Positions 1-10,705 of a stretch of 64,000 nucleotides of DNA are shown one piece after another; position 1 is the first letter of the stretch; every line of letters begins with the position of its first letter. Origin of the DNA: Pontibacter sp. E15-1 (lineage in GTDB: Bacteria; Bacteroidota; Bacteroidia; Cytophagales; Hymenobacteraceae); NCBI RefSeq assembly GCF_022601975.1, contig NZ_JAKVIR010000014.1, positions 1-64,000 on the forward strand, written 5' to 3'. The notes under the pieces are model-generated. The model was not told where the DNA came from and did not search any database. It was given only the letters and a program-made list of their open reading frames with translations. The position numbers were made by a program, and so were the translations under genes.

Positions 1-79
1 GGGGTGATAAAAAGGCGAAGTCAGGTTCCTTTATGAACAATTTGCAGCCCAAAAGATGAATTTTAAACATGCTCTAAAG
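1..79. repeat. 3' half of a MITE-like palindromic repeat
   Basis: This stretch closely matches 54531-54610. Both contain a run reading gataaaaagg, then gaagtcaggttcct, then cagcccaaaagatgaa or tagcccaaaagatgaa, and both end in taaacatgctctaaag. The copy at 54443-54610 is a complete near-palindrome, so this is the right arm of another copy cut by the window edge. It carries no reading frame. The gene at 99 starts about 20 bases after its end. Confidence 0.75.
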
Positions 80-98
80 CCCAACAAAACCGAACAGT

Positions 99-1082
99 AT
101 GAGAATTTCCTTTGAAGAGCTAAAGGCGCAGTTTAAGCGTGTGCTTTTGAAGCTGGAGTTTACAGAAGAAAAGGCGAGCCTTTGTGCACGCATCTTTGCC
201 GAAAACAGCCGGGACGGGGTTTACTCACACGGACTCAATCGTTTCCCGGTGTTTGTGCAGATGGTAAAAGACGGGTTGGTGAATGCAAATGCGGAGCCGG
301 AGAGGGTGGCGCAGCACGGCGTGACCGAGCAGTGGGATGGCCACCTGGCCCCCGGCATGTATACGGCCACCAAAGCCATGCAGCGGGCAATCGAGCTGGC
401 AAAGGAGAACGGGATGGGCTGCGTGGCGGTCCGGAACACCAACCACTGGATGCGCGCTGGCACGTATGGCTGGCAGGCCGCCGACGCCGGGTGCATTGGC
501 ATCTGCACCACCAACACCATCGCCAACATGCCGCCCTGGGGAGGCACAGAAGCACGCCTGGGCAACAACCCCATGGTGATCGCTGTTCCCAGAGAGAAGG
601 GGCACATTGTGCTCGACATGGCCATGTCGCAGTATTCTTACGGCAAGTTGCAGGAGTATGAGTTAAAAGGCAAGCAACTGCCGATGGATGGAGGGTATGA
701 CGTAAAGGGAGAATTGACGAAAGATCCTGCCCAGATCAGGGAAACCGAGCGACCTCTGCCTATCGGGTTCTGGAAAGGCTCCGGGCTGGCTCTTGTCATC
801 GATGTGCTGGTGGCCTCGCTCAGCAACGGCCGCTCTACCAGCGAAATCACGGCGGAAGAAAACGAGTCGGGGGTGTCGCAGCTTTTCCTGTGCATCAACG
901 CCAGCCACCTAGACCAAAGTATCAGCGAGCGCATCATCGAGTATACCAAAACCAGTGCCTTGATGCATGAGGGCGATGAGATCCGGTACCCAGGCGAAAG
1001 CTCGCTCGCCACCCGCCGCCAGAATGAGCAGGAGGGTATACCGGTAAATGAGCAAATCTGGCAGCAGGTGCAGGCGTTGTAA
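99..1082 (+). CDS. dlgD: Malate/L-lactate dehydrogenase-family reductase, 2,3-diketo-L-gulonate reductase-like
   Basis: The 327-residue protein belongs to the Ldh_2 (YlbC/YiaK-type) family of NAD(P)H-dependent oxidoreductases and most resembles 2,3-diketo-L-gulonate reductase (about 332 residues). Visible family marks are YSHGLNRF at residues 42-49, whose His44 is the expected catalytic residue, NTNHWMRAGTYGWQAA at 113-128, TNTIANMPPWGG at 138-149 and GNNPMVIAVP at 155-164, followed by DMAMSQYSYGKL. Length and motif order fit a complete cytoplasmic enzyme. The neighbours are not sugar-acid catabolism genes, so the substrate is uncertain within the malate/lactate/diketogulonate group. The symbol follows the nearest characterised homologue and is less secure than the family. 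The start follows directly after a repeat copy, and no promoter of the usual type was seen. Confidence 0.85.
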   Translation: MRISFEELKAQFKRVLLKLEFTEEKASLCARIFAENSRDGVYSHGLNRFPVFVQMVKDGLVNANAEPERVAQHGVTEQWDGHLAPGMYTATKAMQRAIELAKENGMGCVAVRNTNHWMRAGTYGWQAADAGCIGICTTNTIANMPPWGGTEARLGNNPMVIAVPREKGHIVLDMAMSQYSYGKLQEYELKGKQLPMDGGYDVKGELTKDPAQIRETERPLPIGFWKGSGLALVIDVLVASLSNGRSTSEITAEENESGVSQLFLCINASHLDQSISERIIEYTKTSALMHEGDEIRYPGESSLATRRQNEQEGIPVNEQIWQQVQAL

Positions 1083-1248
1083 AGCAGGTATAGCCTGCCC
1101 TGAGGGGAGGATAAAACGAATGGCCTTTGTTGAAATCGCACCAGAGAACTCCAATACCTTTAACGAAACGGGCTGCTATTTTAGTAATATAACATGGCCC
1201 TTGCTGTGACTTCTGACCCGCAAGGCGGATAGTTAGTACAAGGCTTTC

Positions 1249-1297
1249 ATTCGTAATTTGTAATTCTTAATTCGTAATTATTTTAACCCGTAATTAA
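1249..1297. repeat. TAATTCGTAATT low-complexity intergenic repeat
   Basis: Tandem variants of attcgtaatt / taattcttaatt fill the spacer just before the PAP2-like gene. The same words fill 17341-17430. This may be a repeated intergenic spacer type of the genome. No function is visible. Confidence 0.5.
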
Positions 1298-1299
1298 TA

Positions 1300-1920
1300 G
1301 TGAATCGTACGCTTGCGCAGGTGCTGTCGGGGGTGCTGCACCCGCTGTTGCTCCCCACTTACCTATTCGCCATTATCCTGTATTATATGCCCGAGTCTAC
1401 CCTTACGCTGCCTTTCAGGGTGCGGTGGGTGGTGCTGGCCATGATCTTTTTTACCACGTTCATCATTCCGGGGGTGGCGGCCTACAGCATGGTGCGCTTC
1501 GGCCACCTCGACTCCGTGGAGATGGAAAAGCGCGAGCAGCGCGGCCTGCCCCTGCTCTTCACGGGCATCTGCTATATGGCCACCTCATACCTGCTATACC
1601 GCGAGGCCGCCTTCGACGCCATTTTTTACTTTGTGATGGGCATTATCGCCGCCTCCGTTTTCCTGACTTACGTCATCTCGCTTTTCTGGAAGATAAGCGC
1701 CCACGGCATGGGTATGGGCGGGGCGCTCGGCTTGCTGCTGGTCCTGAACTGGCTTGCCCCGGAGGCGCGGATGGTACTCCCCATTGCGGCGGCGCTCCTG
1801 CTGACGGGGGCCGTCCTGACGGCGCGGCTGGCGTTGCACGCGCATACGCCAGCGCAGGTATACGCGGGGCTTGGCAGTGGGCTGCTGCTAGCCGTAAGCG
1901 CTGCCTATACCGGGCTGTAG
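1300..1920 (+). CDS. PAP2-superfamily-like integral membrane protein, catalytic motifs degenerate
   Basis: This 206-residue protein is strongly hydrophobic with about five or six membrane spans. Bacteroidota relatives are usually annotated as phosphatase PAP2 family proteins. EKREQRGLP (residues about 73-81) stands where the K-x6-RP motif of PAP2 lies. KISAHGMGMGG occupies the PSGH position, and ARLALHAHTPAQVYAG the S-R-x5-H-x3-D position. The serine/histidine/aspartate pattern of an active acid phosphatase is not fully kept, so activity is doubtful and a non-catalytic membrane role is possible. The start is GTG at 1300 (no ATG nearby) after an AT-rich spacer. It lies in the same orientation as the following hydratase but probably belongs to a separate transcript, since a promoter lies at 1941-1970. 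Confidence 0.7.
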   Translation: MNRTLAQVLSGVLHPLLLPTYLFAIILYYMPESTLTLPFRVRWVVLAMIFFTTFIIPGVAAYSMVRFGHLDSVEMEKREQRGLPLLFTGICYMATSYLLYREAAFDAIFYFVMGIIAASVFLTYVISLFWKISAHGMGMGGALGLLLVLNWLAPEARMVLPIAAALLLTGAVLTARLALHAHTPAQVYAGLGSGLLLAVSAAYTGL

Positions 1921-1940
1921 GAAAGGGAGGAAGAGGCCGC

Positions 1941-1970
1941 TTGCCGCAAAGAGGCGTTTTGTTAACTTTG
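1941..1970 (+). promoter_or_regulatory. Bacteroidota-type promoter for the enoyl-CoA hydratase
   Basis: TTG at 1941-1943 and TAACTTTG at 1963-1970 are separated by 19 bases, matching the TTG-N19-TAnnTTTG form of the Bacteroidota primary sigma factor. Transcription would begin near 1976, about 20 bases before the ATG at 1996. Confidence 0.75.
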
Positions 1971-1995
1971 TTAGGTATAACTAACGCAGCTACAG

Positions 1996-2778
1996 ATGAA
2001 CTACGAGTGCTTACTATATGATATCACGGATGGGATCGCTACGATCACGCTGAACCGCCCGGACGTTTTCAACGCCTTCAACGATCAGCAGAGTTACGAC
2101 CTACAGGATGCCCTGAAGCAGGTGGCCCGCGACGAAAGCGTGCGCGTGGTGGTACTGACGGGTGCGGGCAAGGCTTTCTGCTCCGGCCAGGACCTGAAAG
2201 CCATCGCCAACGCCGACAAGCGCGACCTGTCGGAGTCGTTGGAGAAGCGCTACAACCCCATCATCAGGGCCATGCGCAACCTTCCGAAGCCAATTATCTG
2301 CAAGCTGAACGGTGTGGCGGCGGGCGCTGGCTGTTCGCTTGCCCTGGCCTGCGACCTGGTGGTGGCCTCCACGGCTGCCAGTATGATCGAGGTGTTCGTG
2401 AACGTGGGACTGGTGCTGGATTCCGGCTCTTCTTTTTTCCTGCCCCGCGCCGTAGGCTCCCTGAAGGCGTTTGAGCTGAGTACCCTCGGCTCCAAAGTGT
2501 CGGCTGCGGAGGCGCTTGAGCTGGGTATGGTAAACAAAGTAGTGGCACCCGAGGACCTGGATGCCGCCGTGGCCGACCTGGCTGCCCGCTATGCCGCCAG
2601 CCCCACCAAAGCCATTGGACTGATGAAGAAAATGCTCAACAAATCCTTCAGTTCTACCCTGGACGAGATGCTGGACTACGAGGCGTATTGCCAGAAGATA
2701 GCCGGCAACTCCGAGGACTACAAAGAAGGCGTAACCGCCTTCAACGAGAAGCGAAAGCCACAATTCAAGGGGCGTTAA
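1996..2778 (+). CDS. Enoyl-CoA hydratase/isomerase, PaaG-like
   Basis: A 260-residue crotonase-fold enzyme. CSGQDLKAI at residues 62-70 and NGVAAGAGCSLALACD at 105-120 form the CoA-binding/oxyanion-hole segments. LDSGSSFFLPR at 141-151 aligns with the catalytic-Asp region (PDSGGTFFLPR) of PaaG, the ring-1,2-epoxyphenylacetyl-CoA isomerase. It could work in phenylacetate breakdown or fatty-acid beta-oxidation, because family members are hard to tell apart without context. No other paa ring-cleavage genes lie nearby, although a 3-hydroxyacyl-CoA dehydrogenase (56762-57619) and homogentisate dioxygenase are elsewhere in the window. It is transcribed alone, with its own promoter at 1941-1970 and a strong terminator at 2799-2840. 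Confidence 0.88.
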   Translation: MNYECLLYDITDGIATITLNRPDVFNAFNDQQSYDLQDALKQVARDESVRVVVLTGAGKAFCSGQDLKAIANADKRDLSESLEKRYNPIIRAMRNLPKPIICKLNGVAAGAGCSLALACDLVVASTAASMIEVFVNVGLVLDSGSSFFLPRAVGSLKAFELSTLGSKVSAAEALELGMVNKVVAPEDLDAAVADLAARYAASPTKAIGLMKKMLNKSFSSTLDEMLDYEAYCQKIAGNSEDYKEGVTAFNEKRKPQFKGR

Positions 2779-2798
2779 ATATTTTATCTGAGCAAATG

Positions 2799-2840
2799 AA
2801 GCGAAAAGAGCCGGGCGACACTGCCCGGCTCTTTTCGCTT
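2799..2840 (+). terminator. Rho-independent-type hairpin terminator
   Basis: A perfect 18-bp stem (2799-2816 with 2823-2840) closes a 6-base loop and lies 20 bases after the hydratase stop codon. The stem carries A-rich then T-rich flanks within its base, as expected for an intrinsic terminator. Confidence 0.9.
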
Positions 2841-2957
2841 AAAACAACGCAGGCTATACATAGGCAATCGTGCCTTATACGCTAAAATCCTCCCCAAAAC
2901 ACCTCCAACATCGGTCTGGATATAGTATAACATAAGATGAATTAAACTGATACGCTT

Positions 2958-3671
2958 ATGTTACGCAAAACGCTCTTCCCCCTTCTTGCCTGCCTGCTGC
3001 TTTTAGCACCAGCCCAGGCGCAATCCACCTGCTCCCAATTCCAGCTGCTGCACGACAACGCGGCGTACGAGATGCTGAGCTACGACGACAAGGACCGGCA
3101 AACCGCCCGGATCACCTACAAAGTGGCGCAGGTTACCCATACCGGCAACGAGGTGGAGGCAGACATCCACAGCCAGGTATATGACCCCAAGGGCAAGCTG
3201 GTAACGGAAGGCGACTTTACGGTTGGCTGCGCCGACGGCACCATCTGGATGGACATGCGCTCTGTGATGAACACGCAGATGATGGACGCTTACAAGGAGA
3301 TGGAAATGACGATGGAGGGCGATAAAATGCTGTACCCCATTAATCTGAGGGCGGGCCAGAAGCTGGAGGACGGCACCATGACCATGGAAATGAAGGACAA
3401 AAAAAGCGGCCGCAGTATGATGACCATGGTCATGAACGTGACGGACCGCACTGTGGAGAGCAAGGAAAAGGTAAAGGTGCCTGCCGGCACTTTCGAGAGC
3501 TACAAAATCCGGCAGACTACTGCTATGGAGAACCAGGCCATGGGTATGAAAATACCCGGCATGCGCATGGAAACAGTAGAATACTATGTGCCCGAGATCG
3601 GGATGGTGCGCTCCGAAACCTACCGGAACGGCAAACTGCAGGCCTACACAGTACTAAGCAAACTCGAGTAG
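2958..3671 (+). CDS. Secreted TapB/DUF3108-like protein
   Basis: This 237-residue protein starts with a clear signal peptide (residues 1-22, ending AQAQ), so it is periplasmic or surface exposed. The mature part is a Met-rich beta-strand protein with a long central stretch (GTMTMEMKDKK, SMMTMVMNV) and a C-terminal YYVPEIGMVRSETYRNGKL block. This layout is typical of DUF3108/TapB-family periplasmic proteins of Bacteroidota. The molecular function of the family is not established as far as I know. It appears to be a single-gene unit, closed by a hairpin shared with the convergent gene at 3757-4470. Confidence 0.7.
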   Translation: MLRKTLFPLLACLLLLAPAQAQSTCSQFQLLHDNAAYEMLSYDDKDRQTARITYKVAQVTHTGNEVEADIHSQVYDPKGKLVTEGDFTVGCADGTIWMDMRSVMNTQMMDAYKEMEMTMEGDKMLYPINLRAGQKLEDGTMTMEMKDKKSGRSMMTMVMNVTDRTVESKEKVKVPAGTFESYKIRQTTAMENQAMGMKIPGMRMETVEYYVPEIGMVRSETYRNGKLQAYTVLSKLE

Positions 3672-3680
3672 CCAGCTGCT

Positions 3681-3736
3681 ATACCTTGCCCAAAGCGCCA
3701 GCCCTTGCTGCAAAGGCTGGTGCTTCGGGCAGGTAT
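3681..3736. terminator. Bidirectional terminator between convergent genes
   Basis: An imperfect inverted repeat (3681-3703 with 3715-3736, about 20 paired bases) fills the gap between two convergent stop codons, where a hairpin could end transcription from both sides. Confidence 0.75.
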
Positions 3737-3756
3737 ACGCTACGCCCGCAGGGGTG

Positions 3757-4470
3757 CTAGAAAGAGTAGCCTACCGTGAGTTTGAGCTGTGGCAACGGCA
3801 CCACAAAAAGGGCCGAGCTGTTTTCCTGCGCCAACATGTGCCCGACCATGCGTTCCGCAATAAGGTCGCCAGCGTTCGTGGCCAGCGCATACTTCGCCCG
3901 CACACCCAGTGCCCCGGCAGCCTCGGCTGTCAGGTGTTTCGAGAGTTTAAACTGCCCCCCGACCTGGTAGCTCAGGTCCAGGGAGTTTTGGTAGAGCCGC
4001 CCGATAAACCGGTAATCCGGGTCGCCTGGGTCTTGCTCGGGCAGCCCAAACACGTCTTTCTCGAACAGCATGAAGCGGTACCCGAACACGAAGCCGCGGA
4101 AAAAGCCGAAAGGGTGGCCGATGTTTTTCTTGGTGTATTTGCGCTGGCTCATCCGGATCCCGATTCCGTGCACGCGCTTCTCCGTCGGAACCCAGGCGTC
4201 TTCGTTCAGGAACGTGCGGTATATATAGCTTAGGCCGATCTCGTTGGAGACGCGCGCCGTGCGCACCTTTTCGTAAGCCACCGATACCTCCCCCAACTGC
4301 AGCGGGTTCAGCTTCAGCACCCGGTCATGGTCGGTGTTGATCAGGTGAGTGTCATCTTCCTCCTCCTCATGCTGGGCCTGTGCGCCGGCCAGCGGCAGCC
4401 ACGCCAGCAACACGGCAAACAAAGCCCCGGTCATCAGGCTTCGGCTGCCTCTCCTCATTTTCTTCTTCAT
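3757..4470 (-). CDS. Uncharacterised exported beta-barrel-like protein
   Basis: A 237-residue protein with a long N-terminal signal (MKKKMRRGSRSLMTG, then a hydrophobic run ending AQAQ), followed by a short acidic HEEEEDDTH patch. The rest alternates short polar and hydrophobic strands and ends in VGYSF, with a C-terminal aromatic residue typical of outer-membrane beta-barrels inserted by BAM. An outer-membrane location is therefore inferred. I do not recognise a specific family. It is convergent with the TapB-like gene and divergent from the DUF4142 pair. Confidence 0.6.
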   Translation of the reverse strand: MKKKMRRGSRSLMTGALFAVLLAWLPLAGAQAQHEEEEDDTHLINTDHDRVLKLNPLQLGEVSVAYEKVRTARVSNEIGLSYIYRTFLNEDAWVPTEKRVHGIGIRMSQRKYTKKNIGHPFGFFRGFVFGYRFMLFEKDVFGLPEQDPGDPDYRFIGRLYQNSLDLSYQVGGQFKLSKHLTAEAAGALGVRAKYALATNAGDLIAERMVGHMLAQENSSALFVVPLPQLKLTVGYSF

Positions 4471-4691
4471 GTAAATCTATTTATTGTGCAATTTTTGATG
4501 TGATGTTTTTTTGGTGGGATACGTGCTGATTGTACTGTGGTATAGCCCCGAAGGCCGTCACGCGCTTTTGCCCGGAACAACAAAAATCAGCTATAGGGCT
4601 ACAGCAGAGCCTGTTTTGATAACTAACGATTGCCTGCGGCGTATAATCAATCTGTTTACATACTATCCGAGAACTAAACTACAATAGAATT

Positions 4692-5267
4692 ATGAAAACA
4701 TTAGCATCAACAGGAATTATAATTGGGGCGCTCCTTTTCGGTATGGCATCCTGCAACCAGCAGCAGGGGGCCGTGGAAGAGGCGCAGGACGTGAACGAGG
4801 AAATCGCCGAGAACACCCAGATGGAAGATGAGATGACAAACATGTCGGACTTTATGACCAAGGCGGCCAGCGGCGGCATGATGGAGGTAGAGCTCGGCAA
4901 GCTTGCCGCCGAAAAGGGGTCTAGCAAGGAGGTGAAGGACTTCGGCAATATGATGGTGACGGACCATACCAAGGCAAACGATCAGCTGAAGGCACTGGCC
5001 CAGCAGAAAAACATTGTGCTGCCCGACAGTATGGGCGAGGAGCATATGGAACATGTAAACGAGCTGCGCGAAAAAACGGGCGCTGATTTCGACAAAGCCT
5101 ATATGGATCTGATGGTGAGCGACCATGAAGAGGACGTAGACATGTTTGAGAGCGCGGCAGAGGATTTGGAGGACATGGAAGTGAAGAACTTCGCCTCTAC
5201 CACCCTAACCGCACTTCGCCAGCACCTGGACCGTGCCAAGCAGGTAAAGGACATGGTGAATAAGTAA
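4692..5267 (+). CDS. DUF4142 ferritin-like lipoprotein (first of two)
   Basis: A 191-residue lipoprotein. The signal peptide ends in the lipobox GMASC (Cys21), and the following linker is acidic. The remaining 140 residues form the helical DUF4142 domain, with the family blocks FMTKAASGGMMEVELGKLAAEK, DFGNMMVTDHTKANDQL, MDLMVSDHEEDVDMFE and TALRQHLDRA. The fold resembles ferritin, with repeated D/E-H pairs, but metal binding is unproven. It is followed 95 bases later by a paralogue in the same direction, so the pair probably arose by duplication. The high Asp/Glu content suggests a periplasm- or surface-exposed soluble domain. Confidence 0.85.
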   Translation: MKTLASTGIIIGALLFGMASCNQQQGAVEEAQDVNEEIAENTQMEDEMTNMSDFMTKAASGGMMEVELGKLAAEKGSSKEVKDFGNMMVTDHTKANDQLKALAQQKNIVLPDSMGEEHMEHVNELREKTGADFDKAYMDLMVSDHEEDVDMFESAAEDLEDMEVKNFASTTLTALRQHLDRAKQVKDMVNK

Positions 5268-5303
5268 GCCGTTGGCCCACAACTTTAGTACATACATAAT
5301 ATG

Positions 5304-5344
5304 GTATAAGCATCTGTAAGTTTTATCTTGCAGATGCTTTATAC
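5304..5344 (+). terminator. Hairpin between the two DUF4142 genes
   Basis: GTATAAGCATCTG (5304-5316) pairs with CAGATGCTTTATAC (5331-5344) around a 14-base loop, and an A/T run follows. It could be a terminator or attenuator that lowers expression of the second paralogue. Confidence 0.6.
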
Positions 5345-5362
5345 TTTAAAAAAAAAGGCCCC

Positions 5363-5932
5363 ATGAAAAGATTAATACAGACAGTATTGTCCGCCACAGC
5401 CCTTTTGTTTGCCACCGCCTGCAGCTCCGACGATAGCATAAGGCTGGCCACCGACCAAAGCGTGCAACAGTTTGAGGCAGCCGGTGTGCAGGGCATGCAC
5501 AACGACGCCCTGTTTGCTGCCGAGGCAGCCAGTGCCAGCATGCTGGAGGTGCAACTGGGCGAGGCGGCACAGGGTATGGCTGTGAGTCCGGAAGTGAAGG
5601 ACCTGGCGCAAGAGATGCAGCGGGACCACCAGCAGATGCTGAACGACCTGAAGCAGATAGCCACGGAGGGCGACTTTGTGCTGCCGAGCAGCCTTGGCAC
5701 ACGGCATCAGGAGATTTATCAGGAGATCACGGCCAAATCCGGTATCGCCTTCGACCTGGCTTATGTGAAGCGCCTGGTAGATCAGCATAAAGAACTGATT
5801 GAGCGTTACGAGGACATCGCGAAGAACGGCAAGGTGATGGGGCTGCAGCAATACGCCTCCAAGCAACTACCACTGCTGCGGCAGCACCAGAAGATGGTAG
5901 AAGAGCTGGAAGACAAGATAGAAAATGCCTAA
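5363..5932 (+). CDS. DUF4142 ferritin-like lipoprotein (second of two)
   Basis: A 189-residue lipoprotein with signal peptide and lipobox FATAC (Cys20). The helical DUF4142 domain follows, with blocks AAEAASASMLEVQLGEAAQG, DLAQEMQRDHQQMLNDL, YVKRLVDQHKELIERYED and QLPLLRQHQKMVEEL. It is clearly homologous to the preceding protein but well diverged in sequence, so the duplication is old. It is read through or weakly insulated from the first gene by the hairpin at 5304-5344. The exact role of the family is unknown. Confidence 0.83.
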   Translation: MKRLIQTVLSATALLFATACSSDDSIRLATDQSVQQFEAAGVQGMHNDALFAAEAASASMLEVQLGEAAQGMAVSPEVKDLAQEMQRDHQQMLNDLKQIATEGDFVLPSSLGTRHQEIYQEITAKSGIAFDLAYVKRLVDQHKELIERYEDIAKNGKVMGLQQYASKQLPLLRQHQKMVEELEDKIENA

Positions 5933-6034
5933 ACTAACGCGAACTCGGACATAGCGCTAAATTAACCTGCTTTCAAATAAGTTTTTTGCTTTGGAGAAGT
6001 ATAGTTTAGCTAGATCAGGACAAAATGATTCCCA

Positions 6035-6140
6035 GTTTTCCCGAGAGGCACCTTGTAGATTTCCGGTGCCACGTCAGTGGCAGCCGTTAGGCAGGAAATG
6101 TACACAGTGCCGAGCGGGAAAACGCGCCCCAGCGGGCGTG
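6035..6140. other. Candidate structured RNA or regulatory region in a gene-free gap
   Basis: The gap 5933-6268 has no convincing protein gene. Within it, GTTTTCCCG (6035-6043) can pair with CGGGAAAAC (6115-6123), and GGCAC/GTGCC pairs lie just inside. GGCACC/GGTGCC (6047-6069) makes an alternative inner hairpin, and cgcccc/gggcg makes a compact 3' hairpin (about 6124-6139). Nested complementary segments over 100 bases suggest a folded RNA. I could not match it to 6S, RNase P, SRP, tmRNA or a known riboswitch. The strand is not certain. Confidence 0.35.
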
Positions 6141-6210
6141 GAGCGAAAAATAAGCTATAAAACAATAGGTTTCGAGTTTAAAACAACCGCTATATTCCCA
6201 AGTTCACATT

Positions 6211-6254
6211 AAACTAAAAGCGGCTGCCCCACATGAGGCAGCCGCTTTTAGTTT
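6211..6254. terminator. Strong hairpin terminator downstream of uvrA
   Basis: A perfect 18-bp stem (6211-6228 with 6237-6254) around an 8-base loop lies 15 bases beyond the uvrA stop. The AAACTAAAAG start of the stem gives a T-rich tail on the minus strand. Confidence 0.88.
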
Positions 6255-6268
6255 ATATAGGGCAAGTG

Positions 6269-9169
<2,901 letters not shown>

Positions 9170-9192
9170 TCAGCGTGAGTTGGTTTAAGTAG

Positions 9193-9200
9193 CAAAGTTA
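9193..9200 (-). promoter_or_regulatory. -7 box upstream of uvrA
   Basis: TAACTTTG on the minus strand fits TAnnTTTG and lies 24 bases before the uvrA ATG. No good TTG was found at the -33 spacing, so the promoter is only partly supported. Confidence 0.5.
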
Positions 9201-9298
9201 TGAAATTATCAGCGCTTTCGTGTTGCGGGTCGCTAACCTTTCTTAACAGGCAGCCCCGGCAATAAGTTTAGCCGCAGGCATGGTAAAACTGGCCTGTT

Positions 9299-9682
9299 TC
9301 AGTCGATGTTGCCATAATAGGACGCCTGTTTTTCGTGGAGCTCAGCGTGTCTGTGGCTGGTATGGGTATAGTCGCGCCGCTGGTGCTTGATCACGCGCTG
9401 CTTTTGGAGGTACCGCAGGAAACCGTAGCCAGCCAGGGCGGCCCCCAGGAGCATAAACAGGACGCCAAAAAGCTCGAGGGAGGTATGGTGCGACAGCTTC
9501 AGGGCGGCAAAGCCCCCGGCCACCAGCGCAATGCTGGTGCGGAGGTAAGCCATCAGGGTGCGCTCGTTGGCGAAGATGGTGCGCTGCACCGACATCTGGT
9601 CCCGGATCTCGGCGTTCTTCCGCTCCTGCACCTTCAGCTTTTTCTTCAGCTTCTTTATCTCTTCCTGCTCTGAACCCGGCAT
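9299..9682 (-). CDS. DUF202 (YidH-family) membrane protein, third gene of a tandem trio
   Basis: A 127-residue protein with an N-terminal charged coiled coil (IKKLKKKLKVQERKNAEIRD, residues 9-28), the DUF202 core RTIFANERTLMAYLRTSIALVAGG and two membrane spans (about 47-68 and 71-92), then a His-rich cytoplasmic tail. DUF202 proteins are small inner-membrane proteins of unclear function. Two more members lie immediately upstream in the same direction (9789-10184 and 10246-10611). About 120 bases at the 5' end are almost identical in DNA to the middle copy, while the rest has diverged (see findings). Confidence 0.85.
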   Translation of the reverse strand: MPGSEQEEIKKLKKKLKVQERKNAEIRDQMSVQRTIFANERTLMAYLRTSIALVAGGFAALKLSHHTSLELFGVLFMLLGAALAGYGFLRYLQKQRVIKHQRRDYTHTSHRHAELHEKQASYYGNID

Positions 9683-9788
9683 ACCCTTTTTTGTGGGAAT
9701 ATACGGAGCCGCTATAAAATGGGATAGTTTGTCACTGCTGGCAAGCCTGTCGCAAATCTGATGGCCTGCCAGGGCGCGGCAGCCGTGG

Positions 9789-10184
9789 TCAGGTCAGGCC
9801 GTCCATCTCGGTGTCGGAGTGTTTTTTTTCATTGGCGTGCACTTGCTCATGCTCGTGGCTTGTGATGCAGTAATTCTGATGGTGGTTGTCGATGACGCTT
9901 TGCTTGTGGCGATACCTGACAAAGCTGTAGATCGCGAGTATAATGCCGATAGGTATGAGAATGGCCCCGATCACCTCCAGGTATAAATCGTCGGAGAATT
10001 TAATGGCGGCGAACCCGCCGATGGACACGGTCATGGAGGTGCGGAGGTAAGCCATCAGGGTGCGCTCGTTGGCGAAGATGGTGCGCTGCACCGACATCTG
10101 GTCCCGGATCTCGGCGTTCTTCGCCTCCTGCACCTTCAGCTTCTTCTTCAGCTTCTTTATCTTCTCTCGTTCAAGGTCGCTCAT
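9789..10184 (-). CDS. DUF202 membrane protein, middle gene of a tandem trio
   Basis: A 131-residue paralogue of the flanking genes. Residues 5-50 (KIKKLKKKLKVQEAKNAEIRD then SVQRTIFANERTLMAYLRTS) are nearly identical to the third gene, but the two membrane spans (VSIGGFAAIKFSDD then EVIGAILIPIGIILAIYSFV) and the acidic His-containing tail are quite different. It is probably co-transcribed with its neighbours, with gaps of 61 bases upstream and 106 bases downstream. The specific function is unknown. Confidence 0.85.
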   Translation of the reverse strand: MSDLEREKIKKLKKKLKVQEAKNAEIRDQMSVQRTIFANERTLMAYLRTSMTVSIGGFAAIKFSDDLYLEVIGAILIPIGIILAIYSFVRYRHKQSVIDNHHQNYCITSHEHEQVHANEKKHSDTEMDGLT

Positions 10185-10245
10185 ACTTTTGCATACGCGT
10201 GCCCGTGTAGCAAGGTATAGGTATAGGCTGTTCCGCGCGGATGCC

Positions 10246-10611
10246 TCAGGATGGGGGCGTAGTACCCGCCCTCTCCTGCGCCATCACCTCCGCATGCATC
10301 GGGCTGGTGGGGGTATACGCCGTGGTATGGTGCGTAATCGCCTCCTGCTTTTTGGTGAACCTGCGGTACCCGAAGAGGGCCACGCCTACCCCGGAAACGA
10401 TGGCCAGCGCGCCCAGGCCCATATACAGCGTGCCTTCGAAAAAACGGATCAGCGTGAGGCCTGCCAGCACAAGTGCCATCGCCGTGCGCATATACGCCAG
10501 AAATGTCCGCTCGTTGGCCAGCTTGGTGCGCTCCATGGCCAGGCTGTCCCGGATCTCGGTGTTCTGCTTTTCCTGGACCTCCAGGTCCTTCCTTGTTTTC
10601 TCGTTCGCCAT
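10246..10611 (-). CDS. DUF202 membrane protein, first gene of a tandem trio
   Basis: The 121-residue form starting MANEKTRKDLEVQEKQNTEIRD aligns with the paralogues from the coiled coil onward. The frame stays open further upstream (an ATG at 10638 gives MSIRSILFG first, and another at 10725), but that extension is Pro/Arg-rich and unlike the family, so 10611 is preferred. The core TKLANERTFLAYMRTAMALVLAGLTLIRF and a second span (GLGALAIVSGVGVALFGYRRF) define DUF202. It lacks the near-identical 5' DNA shared by the other two copies, so it is the most diverged member. Confidence 0.8.
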   Translation of the reverse strand: MANEKTRKDLEVQEKQNTEIRDSLAMERTKLANERTFLAYMRTAMALVLAGLTLIRFFEGTLYMGLGALAIVSGVGVALFGYRRFTKKQEAITHHTTAYTPTSPMHAEVMAQERAGTTPPS

Positions 10612-10705
10612 CCCAAATAAGATTGATCGGATGCTCATGCAGAGATGTACGCAACCGGGGCGGCAAGGGTAAGGGAATCGAGGGGGGAGGTATGGGGTGC
10701 CGCGT

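Noticed and set aside
182..661. Long +2-frame open frame inside the dehydrogenase gene
   Set aside because: It overlaps a well-conserved enzyme in another frame, is rich in Gly/Arg/His/Gln from GC-rich codons and has no independent start signals. The same applies to the long antisense frames over uvrA, the DUF5916 gene and the T9SS metzincin gene.
5991..6212. Open frame of 73 codons in the gap before uvrA
   Set aside because: It starts at TTG, has no protein-like pattern and lies over the segments that pair with each other, so a structured non-coding region is more likely.
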